NCBI RefSeq assembly: GCF_014763045.1
Contig: NZ_JACTAG010000003.1
Span: forward strand, 1 to 64,000
Reading direction: 5' to 3'
DNA length: 64,000 nucleotides
DNA from: Sulfitobacter aestuariivivens
GTDB lineage: Bacteria; Pseudomonadota; Alphaproteobacteria; Rhodobacterales; Rhodobacteraceae
Below, one piece after another: positions 18,268-27,059 of this stretch. The notes under the pieces were generated by a model. It searched no databases and was not told the origin of the DNA. It was given only the letters and a program-made list of their open reading frames with translations. The position numbers were made by a program, and so were the translations under genes. How positions within the stretch are numbered: the first letter of the stretch is position 1; every line of letters begins with the position of its first letter.

Positions 18268-19187
18268 GCTTGCTGCGCCCCGTTCTGAACACCTATCTGC
18301 GATTGACCGAACGGCGGCACATGGCACGCAGCACGCCGCAGGGCCTACGCGTTTCGTTCGAGCGCAAGGCGCGGTTGTTGTTTCATGCCCCGCGCGGCAC
18401 CCAGCAGCAGTGGATACGTCTGCAGGCCGGTCAGCGGCTGGTTCATGCGTTGGATATCGTGCCACGTGTTCACAGTTCGGATATCGTGATCTTGTACATT
18501 CATGGTGGCGGCTTTGTTTTTGGCAGCCCGCGCACCCATGCTGCAATGGTTGCCCAACTGGCGCGGCGATTGGGCGCGCGCGCGGTCTTGCCGAAATACC
18601 GACTGGCGCCCGAAGCGCCTTATCCGGCGGCAGCGGAGGATGTGCGCGCCGCCTGGAAAGGTTTGCGTGCTACCGGCGTGCCTGCGTACAACATATTCAT
18701 CGGCGGGGACAGCGCGGGAGGGGCGCTTGCCTTGGGCCTGATGTCGGAACTGGCCCGCGAGGGCGACGCGATGCCCGCAGGGGTTTTCTGCTTTTCGCCG
18801 CTTGCTGATCTCACGTATTCGGGCAAGAGCTTTGCCGCAAATGCGCAGCGCGAAGCGATCTTGCCGCCCGAGCGTGCCGGCGAAATGACCCGTCATTATC
18901 TTGCCGGTCACGCGGCGGATGACCCCAAAGTCAGTCCGCTTTTTGCCGATTTCATCGGTGCGGCACCGCTGTGGCTTACCGTTGGGGACAGCGAAATCCT
19001 GTGCGATGACGCACGCGGAATCGCGCAGCGGGTCAGGGATCAGGGGGGAGATGTGACGTTTGTCGAAGAACGGGATCTGCCGCATGTCTGGCCGTTGTTT
19101 CACAACATTCTGCCAGAGGCACGGCACACGCTGAACACCCTTGCAGCATGGATCACCCAGAGGCGGGCGTCGCAAGGCGAAAACTGA
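18264..19187 (+). CDS. alpha/beta hydrolase of the hormone-sensitive lipase family
   Basis: The 307-residue protein has the family's oxyanion motif HGGGFVFG, the nucleophile motif GGDSAGGALALG, an Asp in TVGDSEILCDDA and a His in DLPHVWPLFH. It should hydrolyse short-chain esters; no signal peptide is seen. It starts with GTG inside the gshB stop, suggesting coupled translation. Its 3' end overlaps the convergent comM gene by 35 bases. Confidence 0.88.
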   Translation: MSLLRPVLNTYLRLTERRHMARSTPQGLRVSFERKARLLFHAPRGTQQQWIRLQAGQRLVHALDIVPRVHSSDIVILYIHGGGFVFGSPRTHAAMVAQLARRLGARAVLPKYRLAPEAPYPAAAEDVRAAWKGLRATGVPAYNIFIGGDSAGGALALGLMSELAREGDAMPAGVFCFSPLADLTYSGKSFAANAQREAILPPERAGEMTRHYLAGHAADDPKVSPLFADFIGAAPLWLTVGDSEILCDDARGIAQRVRDQGGDVTFVEERDLPHVWPLFHNILPEARHTLNTLAAWITQRRASQGEN

Positions 19188-20667
19188 CCGCTTCGGACAT
19201 ATGCGGTTTGCGCACCGTTTCCGAACCATCCAGATCGGCAATGGTGCGGGCCACGCGGATCACCCGGTGATAGCCCCGCGCGGACAGATGGAACCGCTCA
19301 GCAGCGCGGGTCAGCAGATCGCGGGCTTCGGTGTCGGGGGTGGCGATTTCCTCCAGCATGTCGCCTTCGGCATCTGCATTGACAGACATGCCATCCAGAT
19401 CGGCGAAACGGTTCTGCTGACGCCTCCGCGCCGCAGCCACACGGTCTGAGACAACTTTTGACGTATCGCCACTTGCGGGCAGGTCCAGATCTGTGAAGGA
19501 AACGGGCGGCACGTCAACGCGCAAATCGAAGCGATCCATCAACGGGCCGGAAATTCGGCCCATATAGTCTTCCCCGCAGTGCGGCACCCGGGCGCAGGCG
19601 CGGGCCGGATCGCTCAAATAGCCGCACTTGCAGGGATTTGCGGCCGCCACCAGCATGAACTTACAGGGGTATTTCACGTGGGCGTTCGCCCGGGCAATCA
19701 TCACTTCGCCGGTCTCGATGGGCTGGCGCAGGGTTTCCAGAACGGTGCGCGGAAACTCGGGAAACTCATCCATGAAAAGGACGCCGTTGTGGGCTAGGCT
19801 GACTTCGCCAGGCTTGGCCTGCCTGCCGCCTCCTATGATCGCGGCCATCGACGCGGTGTGATGCGGTTCTCTGAAAGGGCGCGCCCGGGAAATGCCGCCT
19901 TCGTCCAGCAACCCGGCGAGGGAGTGGATCATCGAGGTTTCCAACGCCTCTGGCGCAGTCAGCGGGGGCAGGATGGAAGGCAACCGCGCGGCCAGCATGC
20001 TCTTGCCGGATCCGGGCGTGCCAACAAACATCAGATGATGCCGCCCGGCCGCTGCAATTTCGAGCGCGCGTTTGGCGCGTTCCTGGCCTTTCACGTCACG
20101 CAGATCGCGGCCCATGGGCGCTGCGGCGACTTCACCGGGTTCCGCTGGGTTGAGGGGGCTCTGGCCGGTATAATGGCGCACGACATCGCCCAGAGAGGCC
20201 GCCGCAATAACTTGCGCATTGCCGACCCACGCAGCTTCGGCGCCGGACGCGGCCGGGCAGAGCAGGCTACGGTTTTGGGTCGCGGCAGCCATCGCGGCGG
20301 GCAGGGCCCCCACCACCGGGACAAGGGTGCCGTCGAGTGACAGCTCTCCCAGCGCCACAACGTTCTGAACCACATCATCGGGCAGGATATCCAGCGCCGA
20401 CAAGAGCGCCAGCGCGATGGGCAGGTCAAAATGGCTGCCTTCCTTGGGCAAATCTGCCGGGCTGAGGTTTACGGTGATGCGTTTGGAAGGCAAGGCGATG
20501 GCCATGGAGGTCAGCGCGGTGCGCACCCGGTCGCGCGCCTCAGACACGGCTTTGTCGGGCAGACCGACAATGGAAAATGCAGGCAGCCCCGCTGTCACGG
20601 CGCATTGCACTTCGACCATTCGGGCCTCAACCCCCTGAAACGCCACGGTGTAGGCGCGTGAAACCAT
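19153..20667 (-). CDS. comM: YifB/ComM family Mg-chelatase-like AAA ATPase
   Basis: A 504-residue protein with an N-terminal Lon-like (ChlI) domain, a Walker A in GTPGSGKSMLAARL, a Walker B region VLFMDEFPEF, and C-terminal Mg_chelatase_C. A CX2C-type pattern (ANPCKCGYLSDPARACARVPHC) is also typical. ComM is a hexameric branch-migration helicase that helps integrate imported DNA; YifB orthologues outside competent species are less studied. It is preceded by a 117-base spacer from the GST gene. Confidence 0.92.
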   Translation of the reverse strand: MVSRAYTVAFQGVEARMVEVQCAVTAGLPAFSIVGLPDKAVSEARDRVRTALTSMAIALPSKRITVNLSPADLPKEGSHFDLPIALALLSALDILPDDVVQNVVALGELSLDGTLVPVVGALPAAMAAATQNRSLLCPAASGAEAAWVGNAQVIAAASLGDVVRHYTGQSPLNPAEPGEVAAAPMGRDLRDVKGQERAKRALEIAAAGRHHLMFVGTPGSGKSMLAARLPSILPPLTAPEALETSMIHSLAGLLDEGGISRARPFREPHHTASMAAIIGGGRQAKPGEVSLAHNGVLFMDEFPEFPRTVLETLRQPIETGEVMIARANAHVKYPCKFMLVAAANPCKCGYLSDPARACARVPHCGEDYMGRISGPLMDRFDLRVDVPPVSFTDLDLPASGDTSKVVSDRVAAARRRQQNRFADLDGMSVNADAEGDMLEEIATPDTEARDLLTRAAERFHLSARGYHRVIRVARTIADLDGSETVRKPHMSEAVSFRLATPASG

Positions 20668-20784
20668 GTGGACCCATCTTTCCCGTCTTCGTGGTTAATG
20701 GGTAGGTCAGGGGTATTTAGGAATGGTTAATGCCTGTGGCCGGTGATCGTGTGGGCCGGTTCAGGGGAGACCGCATGGACTGCG

Positions 20785-21468
20785 TTATTTCTCAGGCCAG
20801 GTGCGCGTCGGCAGGCCCATGTCATAGGGCAGCGGGTCGTATGAAACCTTTTGGCCCTCGGCGCGCCAGGCTTTGAAAACGGGGTCTGCAATAGTGGCGT
20901 TGCAATAGGCGCGTGCGCTATCCGAGACCGGCAGGTCATACCCGATGATGCGTGCGGCGACGGGGGCAAAGAAAACATCCGCCAGGGAATAGCGCCCGAA
21001 AAGCCAAGGGCTGTCTGCGTCTCGGAAGGCAGATGCGTGCTGCCAAAGTGCCTCGATCTGCCGAAGGTCCTCTCGCACGTCGTCAGAGACCCCGAAGCCG
21101 ACATTCACATGGTTCAATTGCATCGGGCAGGCCCCGCGCAAGGCCCCAAATCCGCTGGTCATGGATGCGCATAGCCAGCGTGCGGTGGCACGTGCCGCCG
21201 CATCCTCAGGCCACATTCCTGCGGCCGGATGCCGTTCGGCCAGCGTTTCGGCCATCGCAAGGCTTTCGGCAACGACTGTTCCTTCAGGGGTGCGCAGAAC
21301 CGGGACAAGTTGAGCCGGTGCCAAATCCGCCATGTCCTGCTTCATTGTGCCGGTATAAAGTCCCACAAGGTGTGTTCTGTGAGGCAAGTTGAACTTTTCC
21401 AGCATGAGCCAGCCCCGCAAGGACCAGCTGGAGAAGGTGCGATCGCCGATGTAGATATCATATGTCAT
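20785..21468 (-). CDS. glutathione S-transferase family protein
   Basis: A 227-residue protein with a thioredoxin-like N-terminal half (YDIYIGDRTFSSWSLRGWLMLEKF, the SS pair probably holding the catalytic Ser; QLVPVLRTPEGTVVAESLAMAETLAE with the cis-Pro and glutathione gamma-glutamyl contact) and an all-helical C-terminal half with the SLADVFFAPVAARI N-capping motif. The substrate is unknown. It is followed by a 60-base gap before the phosphatase gene on the same strand. Confidence 0.9.
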   Translation of the reverse strand: MTYDIYIGDRTFSSWSLRGWLMLEKFNLPHRTHLVGLYTGTMKQDMADLAPAQLVPVLRTPEGTVVAESLAMAETLAERHPAAGMWPEDAAARATARWLCASMTSGFGALRGACPMQLNHVNVGFGVSDDVREDLRQIEALWQHASAFRDADSPWLFGRYSLADVFFAPVAARIIGYDLPVSDSARAYCNATIADPVFKAWRAEGQKVSYDPLPYDMGLPTRTWPEK

Positions 21469-21528
21469 GCCGCGTAGGCTAAGCTCTGGACAGGGCTGAA
21501 AACAAATGCAGATTTGTGGCGGTGCCGA

Positions 21529-22110
21529 TCACGGAAGGTGATTGATCTGTTCTGCCTGCCAGCCCCCCGACGCATGGACCAGTGTGGTGACCGAAAGGTT
21601 ATCGATCTTGTGACCCATCGCCTTGACCGCGTCCCCGCCCAGTGCGCGCTGCACTTGCGTGAGAATGGTTCCGAAATGCGCCACAGCGATGATGTGTTGG
21701 CCCGGATGGGCTTGTGTCAGGCGGTCGACGGAGGCGGTGACGCGGGCTGCTGCAGCATTCCAGCTTTCGCCGCCGGGTGGTGCGGTGTCGCCCGGACTTT
21801 CCCAATAGGTGCGCGAGAGCACAGGATCGCGTTCGGCGACGGCTTTCCATCCCAGGCCGTCCCATTCACCAAAGTGAAGTTCACGCAAGTCGGCCTCGTG
21901 CCGCAGGCGGTTCCGGCCTGAGGCTGCCAACACGTCCGCCGTGGCGCTGGCGCGCACGAGATCAGAGGAGATCAGAAGTGCGTCGGATGGCAAATGTGCG
22001 CTAAGCCGCGCGATCTGAGCGGTATCAGACAGGTCCGCCGGGACGTCGCGCCAGCCGACAAAGGATTTCTCGTGCGTCGGCCCGTGGCGAACCCAGTGCC
22101 ACGTGGTCAT
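21529..22110 (-). CDS. cobC: histidine phosphatase family protein, probable alpha-ribazole phosphatase
   Basis: A 193-residue phosphoglycerate-mutase-fold enzyme with the catalytic RHG (WVRHGPTHEKSFVGW), a phosphate pocket Arg, the acidic Glu in LRELHFGEWDGL and the second His in AVAHFGTIL. The start at 22110 overlaps the cobU stop by 4 bases; the longer frame upstream lies inside cobU and is rejected. The cobU pairing suggests dephosphorylation of alpha-ribazole 5'-phosphate in cobalamin nucleotide-loop assembly, but sequence alone cannot exclude another phosphatase. Confidence 0.82.
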   Translation of the reverse strand: MTTWHWVRHGPTHEKSFVGWRDVPADLSDTAQIARLSAHLPSDALLISSDLVRASATADVLAASGRNRLRHEADLRELHFGEWDGLGWKAVAERDPVLSRTYWESPGDTAPPGGESWNAAAARVTASVDRLTQAHPGQHIIAVAHFGTILTQVQRALGGDAVKAMGHKIDNLSVTTLVHASGGWQAEQINHLP

Positions 22111-22628
22111 GGCAAGGTCCCCTTTAGGGTCAGGGGCAGCCCGGCTGTGACAAGAACGGCAAGGTCCGCATGCGCCGCAAGCGCGATGTTGAGCCGACCC
22201 TGGGCATCGCGGAATTGCCGGGCAAGTGCGTTGTCCGGGACGACGCCATGACCCACCTCGTTGGAAACCATGACCCATTTGGCCGCACAGGATTGAAGCG
22301 CCAGAAGCAGATCGTCCTGGGCCGCAGCCAGATCAGTTTCGGCAAGCATGTGGTTGCTGAGCCACATTGTGGCGCAGTCGATCAGAACAATTGAGTCACC
22401 GTCCAGAGCGGCCAGCGCGGGAGCCAGATCAAACGGTGCTTCGATTGTCTGCCATCGGTCATTTCGTCGATCTTTATGGATTTTTATGCGCTGATCCATT
22501 TCGGCATCGCGGGCTTGCCCTGTAGCAAGGTAGTTGAGCGTTAAGTCGCTCGACTCGCAAAAGGATTCCGCCCAAGCGGATTTTCCAGAGGCTGCGCCAC
22601 CTAGGACGAACGTGCCTGATGGCAACAT
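22107..22628 (-). CDS. cobU: adenosylcobinamide kinase/adenosylcobinamide-phosphate guanylyltransferase
   Basis: The 173-residue protein begins with a P-loop GGAASGKSAWAE, the CobU/CobP form of GGxRSGKS, and has the segments LATGQARDAEMDQRIKIHKDRR (with the guanylylated-His region) and LIDCATMWLSNHM. It phosphorylates adenosylcobinamide and transfers GMP to it. A TTG at 22652 opens the frame, but ATG 22628 matches the usual N-terminus. It is divergent from rpoH2. Confidence 0.92.
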   Translation of the reverse strand: MLPSGTFVLGGAASGKSAWAESFCESSDLTLNYLATGQARDAEMDQRIKIHKDRRNDRWQTIEAPFDLAPALAALDGDSIVLIDCATMWLSNHMLAETDLAAAQDDLLLALQSCAAKWVMVSNEVGHGVVPDNALARQFRDAQGRLNIALAAHADLAVLVTAGLPLTLKGTLP

Positions 22629-22720
22629 TTTATTAACTCTCAAGTGAACCAAATCGAGGTTGATGCGTATATCTTAAGAAGCGCGACCTCAAGTTGTGCC
22701 GAATTCAGGGGGTAAATGCG

Positions 22721-23599
22721 ATGACACTTCAAACGGCACGAGACTTTTCTCTGACGAGAACCGCGATGAAAGCTGAACTGCTTGATGCGGAAACGGAACT
22801 GGCGCTGGCGTACGCCTGGCGCGACCATCAGGATGAGGCAGCGCTGCATCGATTGATCCAGGCGTATATGCGTCTTGCGATCTCCATGGCGTCAAAGTTC
22901 AAGCGGTATGGCGCGCCGATGAATGATCTGATTCAAGAGGCTGGTCTGGGTCTGATGAAGGCGGCAAACAAGTTTGACCCTGATCGGGGCGTGCGGTTTT
23001 CGACCTACGCTGTCTGGTGGATCAAAGCCTCCATTCAGGACCATGTGATGCGCAACTGGTCGATGGTGCGCACAGGGTCCACGTCTTCGCAAAAGTCACT
23101 ATTTTTCAACATGCGCCGGGTGCAGTCGCAGCTTGAGCGTGAGGCTGCCGCCAGTGGAGAGACGCTGGACCGGCATCAGCTGCGTCAACTGATCTCAACC
23201 GAAATCGGGGTGCCGCTGCATGATGTTGAAATGATGGAAGGGCGCCTTTCCGGGTCTGACTATTCGCTTAACGCCACCCAGTCGGCAGAGGATGAGGGGC
23301 GTGAGTGGATTGATGCGCTGGTCGACGAAAGCGCACAGGCGGCAGAACAGGTCGAGGAAAGCCACGACACCGCGCAACTGCGCGACTGGCTGGTGACGGC
23401 AATGCAATCGTTGAACGAACGCGAACAGTTCATTGTCCGTGAACGCAAGATGCGCGACCAACCGCGTACGTTGGAAAGCCTGGGCGATGAATTGAGCCTC
23501 AGCAAAGAGCGGGTGCGCCAGCTTGAAGCGGCCGCCTTTATCAAGATGCGCAAGTCACTTGAGGGGCAGTCCCGCGAAGTATTTCATTTCCTGAACTGA
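22721..23599 (+). CDS. rpoH2: RpoH-type alternative sigma factor, RpoH2 branch
   Basis: A 292-residue group-3 sigma factor with region 2 (IQAYMRLAISMASKFKRYGAPMNDLIQEAGLGLMKA, then VRFSTYAVWWIKASIQDHVMRNWSMVRTGSTSSQKSLFFN with the RpoH box) and a C-terminal region 4 helix-turn-helix (ESLGDELSLSKERVRQLEAAA). In Rhodobacter the RpoH2 branch serves the photooxidative and general stress response. The ATG at 22721 follows GGGGG; the upstream Met is rejected. A perfect terminator follows. Assignment to RpoH2 rather than RpoH1 is by recalled similarity. Confidence 0.92.
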   Translation: MTLQTARDFSLTRTAMKAELLDAETELALAYAWRDHQDEAALHRLIQAYMRLAISMASKFKRYGAPMNDLIQEAGLGLMKAANKFDPDRGVRFSTYAVWWIKASIQDHVMRNWSMVRTGSTSSQKSLFFNMRRVQSQLEREAAASGETLDRHQLRQLISTEIGVPLHDVEMMEGRLSGSDYSLNATQSAEDEGREWIDALVDESAQAAEQVEESHDTAQLRDWLVTAMQSLNEREQFIVRERKMRDQPRTLESLGDELSLSKERVRQLEAAAFIKMRKSLEGQSREVFHFLN

Positions 23600-23604
23600 T
23601 GCGG

Positions 23605-23625
23605 CGGGCCTTCGGGCCCGTTTTT
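23605..23625 (+). terminator. Rho-independent terminator of rpoH2
   Basis: CGGGCC and GGCCCG form a 6-base stem around a TTCG tetraloop, directly followed by five T. It begins six bases after the stop codon. Confidence 0.9.
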
Positions 23626-23687
23626 CTTGCAGGTCAGATGACAGGGAATCACATTGACCCTTGCGTGGATCATGGCATCTATCTGCC

Positions 23688-24197
23688 ATGACACTTCGAA
23701 CGGCCGACATTTCAGACGCTTCGAGCATTGCTGCGATTTCTATCGAGGTCTGGGTCGGCACGTATCTGAAACGCGGTGTGACCGCGTTCTTCGCCGATTA
23801 TGTGTTGGCGGAATTCACCCCGACCAAGACCAACGCCCTCATTCGTGACCCAGACCAATTCATTGTCGTGTCCGAGAACGAAGATGGGATCGACGGGTTT
23901 GTCCGGGTGTCGTCAGCCAGCTTGGCTGCTGTTGATGGCCTGTCAAAGTACGAGATCGCCACCTTTTACGTGCAGCCGCGGCACCATGGCAAAGGCATCG
24001 GAAAACGCCTGCTGGCCGCGGCCCTGGACCATTGCCGCGATCAGGCTGCAGCCTGTGTTTGGCTGACCACCAATGCGGAAAATGACCCGGCGATATCGTT
24101 TTATCTTGGGCAGGGTTTTGAGCACGTGGGAGAGACGCATTTTGCCATAAAAGATGAGGGCTATCTCAACAACATCTACGCCTATCGGTTTGACTGA
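23688..24197 (+). CDS. GNAT family N-acetyltransferase
   Basis: A 169-residue single-domain acetyltransferase. The acetyl-CoA site is clear in ATFYVQPRHHGKGIGKRLLAAALDHC (R/Q-x-x-G-x-G), followed by WLTTNAENDPAISFYLGQGFEHVGETHF. The substrate is unknown. The start at MTLRTADI is preferred to an ATG 27 bases upstream, although no good ribosome site is visible for either. Confidence 0.85.
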   Translation: MTLRTADISDASSIAAISIEVWVGTYLKRGVTAFFADYVLAEFTPTKTNALIRDPDQFIVVSENEDGIDGFVRVSSASLAAVDGLSKYEIATFYVQPRHHGKGIGKRLLAAALDHCRDQAAACVWLTTNAENDPAISFYLGQGFEHVGETHFAIKDEGYLNNIYAYRFD

Positions 24198-24282
24198 GAC
24201 GCGGAGGTTTGCGGCAGGGCTGGCAGAACACGCCCGCCCGTCCTATTGTCGGCGCTGACCGAAAGCCACGGAAAGGCGCATC

Positions 24283-25476
24283 ATGCTGGCTGGCAAACAT
24301 ATTCTGCTTATCATTGGCGGCGGCATTGCGGCATTCAAATCGCTTGATCTGATCCGCCGATTGCGCGAGCGCGGGGCGCTGGTGACGCCAGTGCTGACAA
24401 AAGCGGGCGAGGAATTCGTGACGCCGTTGTCGGTGTCTGCGTTGGCAGGACAAAAGGTTTTCCGCGATCTCTTTGATTTGGGCGATGAGGCCGAGATGGG
24501 GCACATCCAGCTGAGCCGCGTGGCCGACCTTGTGGTTGTTGCGCCGGCAACGGCGGATCTGATGGCAAAAATGGCGCAGGGGCATGCCAATGATTTGGCT
24601 TCGACCCTGTTGCTGGCCACGGACACGCCTGTCCTGATAGCGCCCGCGATGAACGTGCGTATGTGGGAACATGCAGCGACCCAACGCAATCTTGAAACAC
24701 TCAGGGCTGACGGGATCACGGTGGCTGGTCCAAATGATGGTGACATGGCCTGTGGAGAGTTTGGCCCCGGGCGCATGGCCGAGCCGCTGGAGATTGTCGC
24801 AGCCATTGAGGCAAGTTTAGCAGGCGGTCCGCTTGAAGGGAAACGCGTGCTGGTGACGTCGGGCCCCACGCACGAGCCCATCGACCCGGTTCGCTACATT
24901 GCAAACCGGTCCTCCGGGGCGCAGGGTGCCGCCGTCGCACGCGCCCTGTCCGCGCTGGGTGCGCATGTGGTTTTTGTCACAGGACCTGCCGATGTGCCGC
25001 CCCCCGATGGGGTCGAAGTGATCGCTGTCCAGACCGCACAACAGATGCTTGATGCCGTTCAAGCGGCACTGCCGGTCGACGCAGGCGTCTTTGCCGCCGC
25101 TGTCGCTGACTGGCGTGTGAGCAGCTCCAGCGACCGCAAGCTGAAGAAATCCAAGGATGGTTTGCCAAAGCTGGAATTTGCAGAGAATCCTGACATTTTG
25201 AAGACGGTGAGCCAGATGAAGAACGGCCGACCCGCGCTGGTCGTGGGGTTTGCGGCTGAAACCAACGACGTTCAGGATCACGCCACTGCCAAGCGCGAAC
25301 GCAAGGGATGTGACTGGATTGTCGCCAATGATGTTTCGCCTGGCACCGGGATCATGGGTGGCAGTGAAAATGCGGTGATCCTGATCGACGACAAAGGCGC
25401 AGAGAGCTGGCCACGCATGCGCAAGGATGACGTTGCGCAAAAGCTCGCCCAGCGGATTGCAGAGGCGCTGGGCTAA
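24283..25476 (+). CDS. coaBC: bifunctional phosphopantothenoylcysteine decarboxylase/phosphopantothenate--cysteine ligase
   Basis: The 397-residue protein has the CoaC flavoprotein half ([16 protein letters not shown], catalytic His in [50 protein letters not shown]) and the CoaB half ([45 protein letters not shown]). It makes 4'-phosphopantetheine for coenzyme A. GGAAAGG precedes the ATG. It is two bases from dut and probably co-transcribed. Confidence 0.97.
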   Translation: MLAGKHILLIIGGGIAAFKSLDLIRRLRERGALVTPVLTKAGEEFVTPLSVSALAGQKVFRDLFDLGDEAEMGHIQLSRVADLVVVAPATADLMAKMAQGHANDLASTLLLATDTPVLIAPAMNVRMWEHAATQRNLETLRADGITVAGPNDGDMACGEFGPGRMAEPLEIVAAIEASLAGGPLEGKRVLVTSGPTHEPIDPVRYIANRSSGAQGAAVARALSALGAHVVFVTGPADVPPPDGVEVIAVQTAQQMLDAVQAALPVDAGVFAAAVADWRVSSSSDRKLKKSKDGLPKLEFAENPDILKTVSQMKNGRPALVVGFAAETNDVQDHATAKRERKGCDWIVANDVSPGTGIMGGSENAVILIDDKGAESWPRMRKDDVAQKLAQRIAEALG

Positions 25477-25478
25477 GC

Positions 25479-25931
25479 GTGGTCACGATTAACTTGCAAT
25501 GGGTAGAGGGCGCGGACCAAAGCATCGGTTTGCCTGTTTATGCGACCTCGGGGTCAGCAGGGGCCGATTTGCGGGCCCATTTACCGCGCGGCACCATCAC
25601 CCTGCAGGTCGGAGCGCGCCTGCTGGTACCGACGGGTCTGCGCATGGCTATCCCCGACGGTTTTGAGGTGCAGATCAGACCTCGCAGCGGGCTTGCATTG
25701 AAACACGGGATCACCTTGCCCAACAGCCCCGGCACCATCGACAGCGATTATCGCGGCGAGGTGGGGGTGATCGTGCAAAACGGTGGGGATGCTGCGTTCG
25801 AGATTACCCACGGCATGCGCATCGCACAGATGGTCGTCGCACCGGTGGTGCAAGCGACATTTGATGTGGTGCCGGAGCTGGACAGCACGGCGCGCGGTGC
25901 GGGGGGCTATGGCTCCACCGGGGCGGGCTGA
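25479..25931 (+). CDS. dut: dUTP diphosphatase
   Basis: A 150-residue trimeric dUTPase with motifs in order: [32 protein letters not shown] (catalytic Asp), GMRIAQMVV and the C-terminal P-loop-like [10 protein letters not shown]. It hydrolyses dUTP to dUMP and keeps uracil out of DNA. The start is GTG, two bases after the coaBC stop, the common coaBC-dut pair of proteobacteria. Confidence 0.97.
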   Translation: MVTINLQWVEGADQSIGLPVYATSGSAGADLRAHLPRGTITLQVGARLLVPTGLRMAIPDGFEVQIRPRSGLALKHGITLPNSPGTIDSDYRGEVGVIVQNGGDAAFEITHGMRIAQMVVAPVVQATFDVVPELDSTARGAGGYGSTGAG

Positions 25932-26986
25932 TGCTATTCGTATTTATCATGGCAGCGGCCATCTGGTTTTTTGGTGGCGTTGCCGGGATGCCGCGCAAGC
26001 TGCGGCTGACCCTTCTGGGATTGCTTTATGTCGCTGTGCTGGGCGTGCAGCTTGTCTTTCCCGAGGGCAACCCGCTGAAGGAGGTCACCGGAGGCAGTGC
26101 GGCACTTTGGTTGATATTATGCGGGTTTGGCGTGCTTGTGTTTGGCTATCGCGCCGGGCTCATTTGGTTGCGCGCCCGCGCGTCCGGGCCTGCAAGTTCT
26201 CTTCCGGACAAGCCGAAGGGCAACTTTTCGGAAACCGAACTCAACCGCTATGCCCGCCATATTGTTCTGCGCGAGGTTGGCGGGCCGGGTCAGAAGGCCC
26301 TGAAAGATGCGGCAGTGCTGGTCATCGGGGCCGGGGGACTTGGAGCGCCGGTGTTGCAATACCTTGCCGCAGCCGGGGTCGGAACCATCGGCGTCATTGA
26401 TGATGACGTGGTTGATAATGCCAATCTGCAGCGGCAGGTCATTCATCGCGATGCCGATATTGGTATGCCAAAAGTCTTTTCCGCCGAGGCCGCCATGCGC
26501 GCGCAAAACCCCTTTGTGACGGTAAGGCCCTACAACCGTCGCCTGACCGAAGACATCGCCGCCGATCTGATCGCGGATTTTGATCTGGTTCTGGACGGCA
26601 CCGACAATTTCGAAACGCGCTATCTGGCCAACCGCGCGTGCGTTGCCGCAGGCAAGCCGCTGGTCTCAGGCGCGCTGAGCCAGTGGGAAGGACAGCTGTC
26701 GATCTTTGACCCCGCACAGGGGGCGCCGTGCTATCAATGTATCTTTCCAAAGGCACCTGCGCCGCACCTGGCGCCCAGCTGTGCCGAGGCCGGTGTGATT
26801 GGTCCCTTGCCCGGTGTCATCGGGTCGATGATGGCAATTGAGGCAATCAAGCTGATCACGCAGGCCGGGACGCCACTGCGCGGGCAGATGGTGATCTATG
26901 ATGCGCTATATGGTGAAAGCCGCACAATTGGGGTGTCGCGGCGCGCGGATTGTGCGGTTTGTGGTGGGCAAGGCGCCCCCCTTTGA
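25931..26986 (+). CDS. ThiF/MoeB family adenylyltransferase with N-terminal membrane region
   Basis: The 351-residue protein couples about 80 residues with three hydrophobic segments (1-18, 24-43, 58-77) to a complete E1-like domain: nucleotide motif GAGGLG (133-138), Arg168 in NLQRQ, Asp225 in DGTDN, and zinc Cys pairs C267/C270 and C341/C344. Such enzymes adenylate the C-terminus of MoaD- or ThiS-like sulfur carriers. Classic MoeB is soluble, so membrane attachment is unusual. It begins in the dut stop codon (TGATG). Which carrier it serves is not shown by the neighbourhood. Confidence 0.88.
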   Translation: MLFVFIMAAAIWFFGGVAGMPRKLRLTLLGLLYVAVLGVQLVFPEGNPLKEVTGGSAALWLILCGFGVLVFGYRAGLIWLRARASGPASSLPDKPKGNFSETELNRYARHIVLREVGGPGQKALKDAAVLVIGAGGLGAPVLQYLAAAGVGTIGVIDDDVVDNANLQRQVIHRDADIGMPKVFSAEAAMRAQNPFVTVRPYNRRLTEDIAADLIADFDLVLDGTDNFETRYLANRACVAAGKPLVSGALSQWEGQLSIFDPAQGAPCYQCIFPKAPAPHLAPSCAEAGVIGPLPGVIGSMMAIEAIKLITQAGTPLRGQMVIYDALYGESRTIGVSRRADCAVCGGQGAPL

Positions 26987-27015
26987 GGGTGTACCGAGAC
27001 GCGGCGGGCAGATTC

Positions 27016-27037
27016 AGGTATTTTCAAAAGGGTGAAA
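27016..27037 (+). repeat. 3'-end repeat, copy 1
   Basis: This copy reads AGGTATTT, TC, AAAAGGGTGAAA, 29 bases after the ThiF gene stop and 22 bases beyond the end of the convergent trans-sulfuration gene. Three further copies lie at 30387, 30429 (opposite strand) and 52404. Confidence 0.75.
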
Positions 27038-27059
27038 GCGCGGACGGGTGCGCCAAGGC

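Noticed and set aside
22107..22278. N-terminal extension of the histidine phosphatase up to 22278
   Set aside because: It lies inside cobU; the family start MTTWHWVRHG at 22110 with an ATGA overlap is far better.
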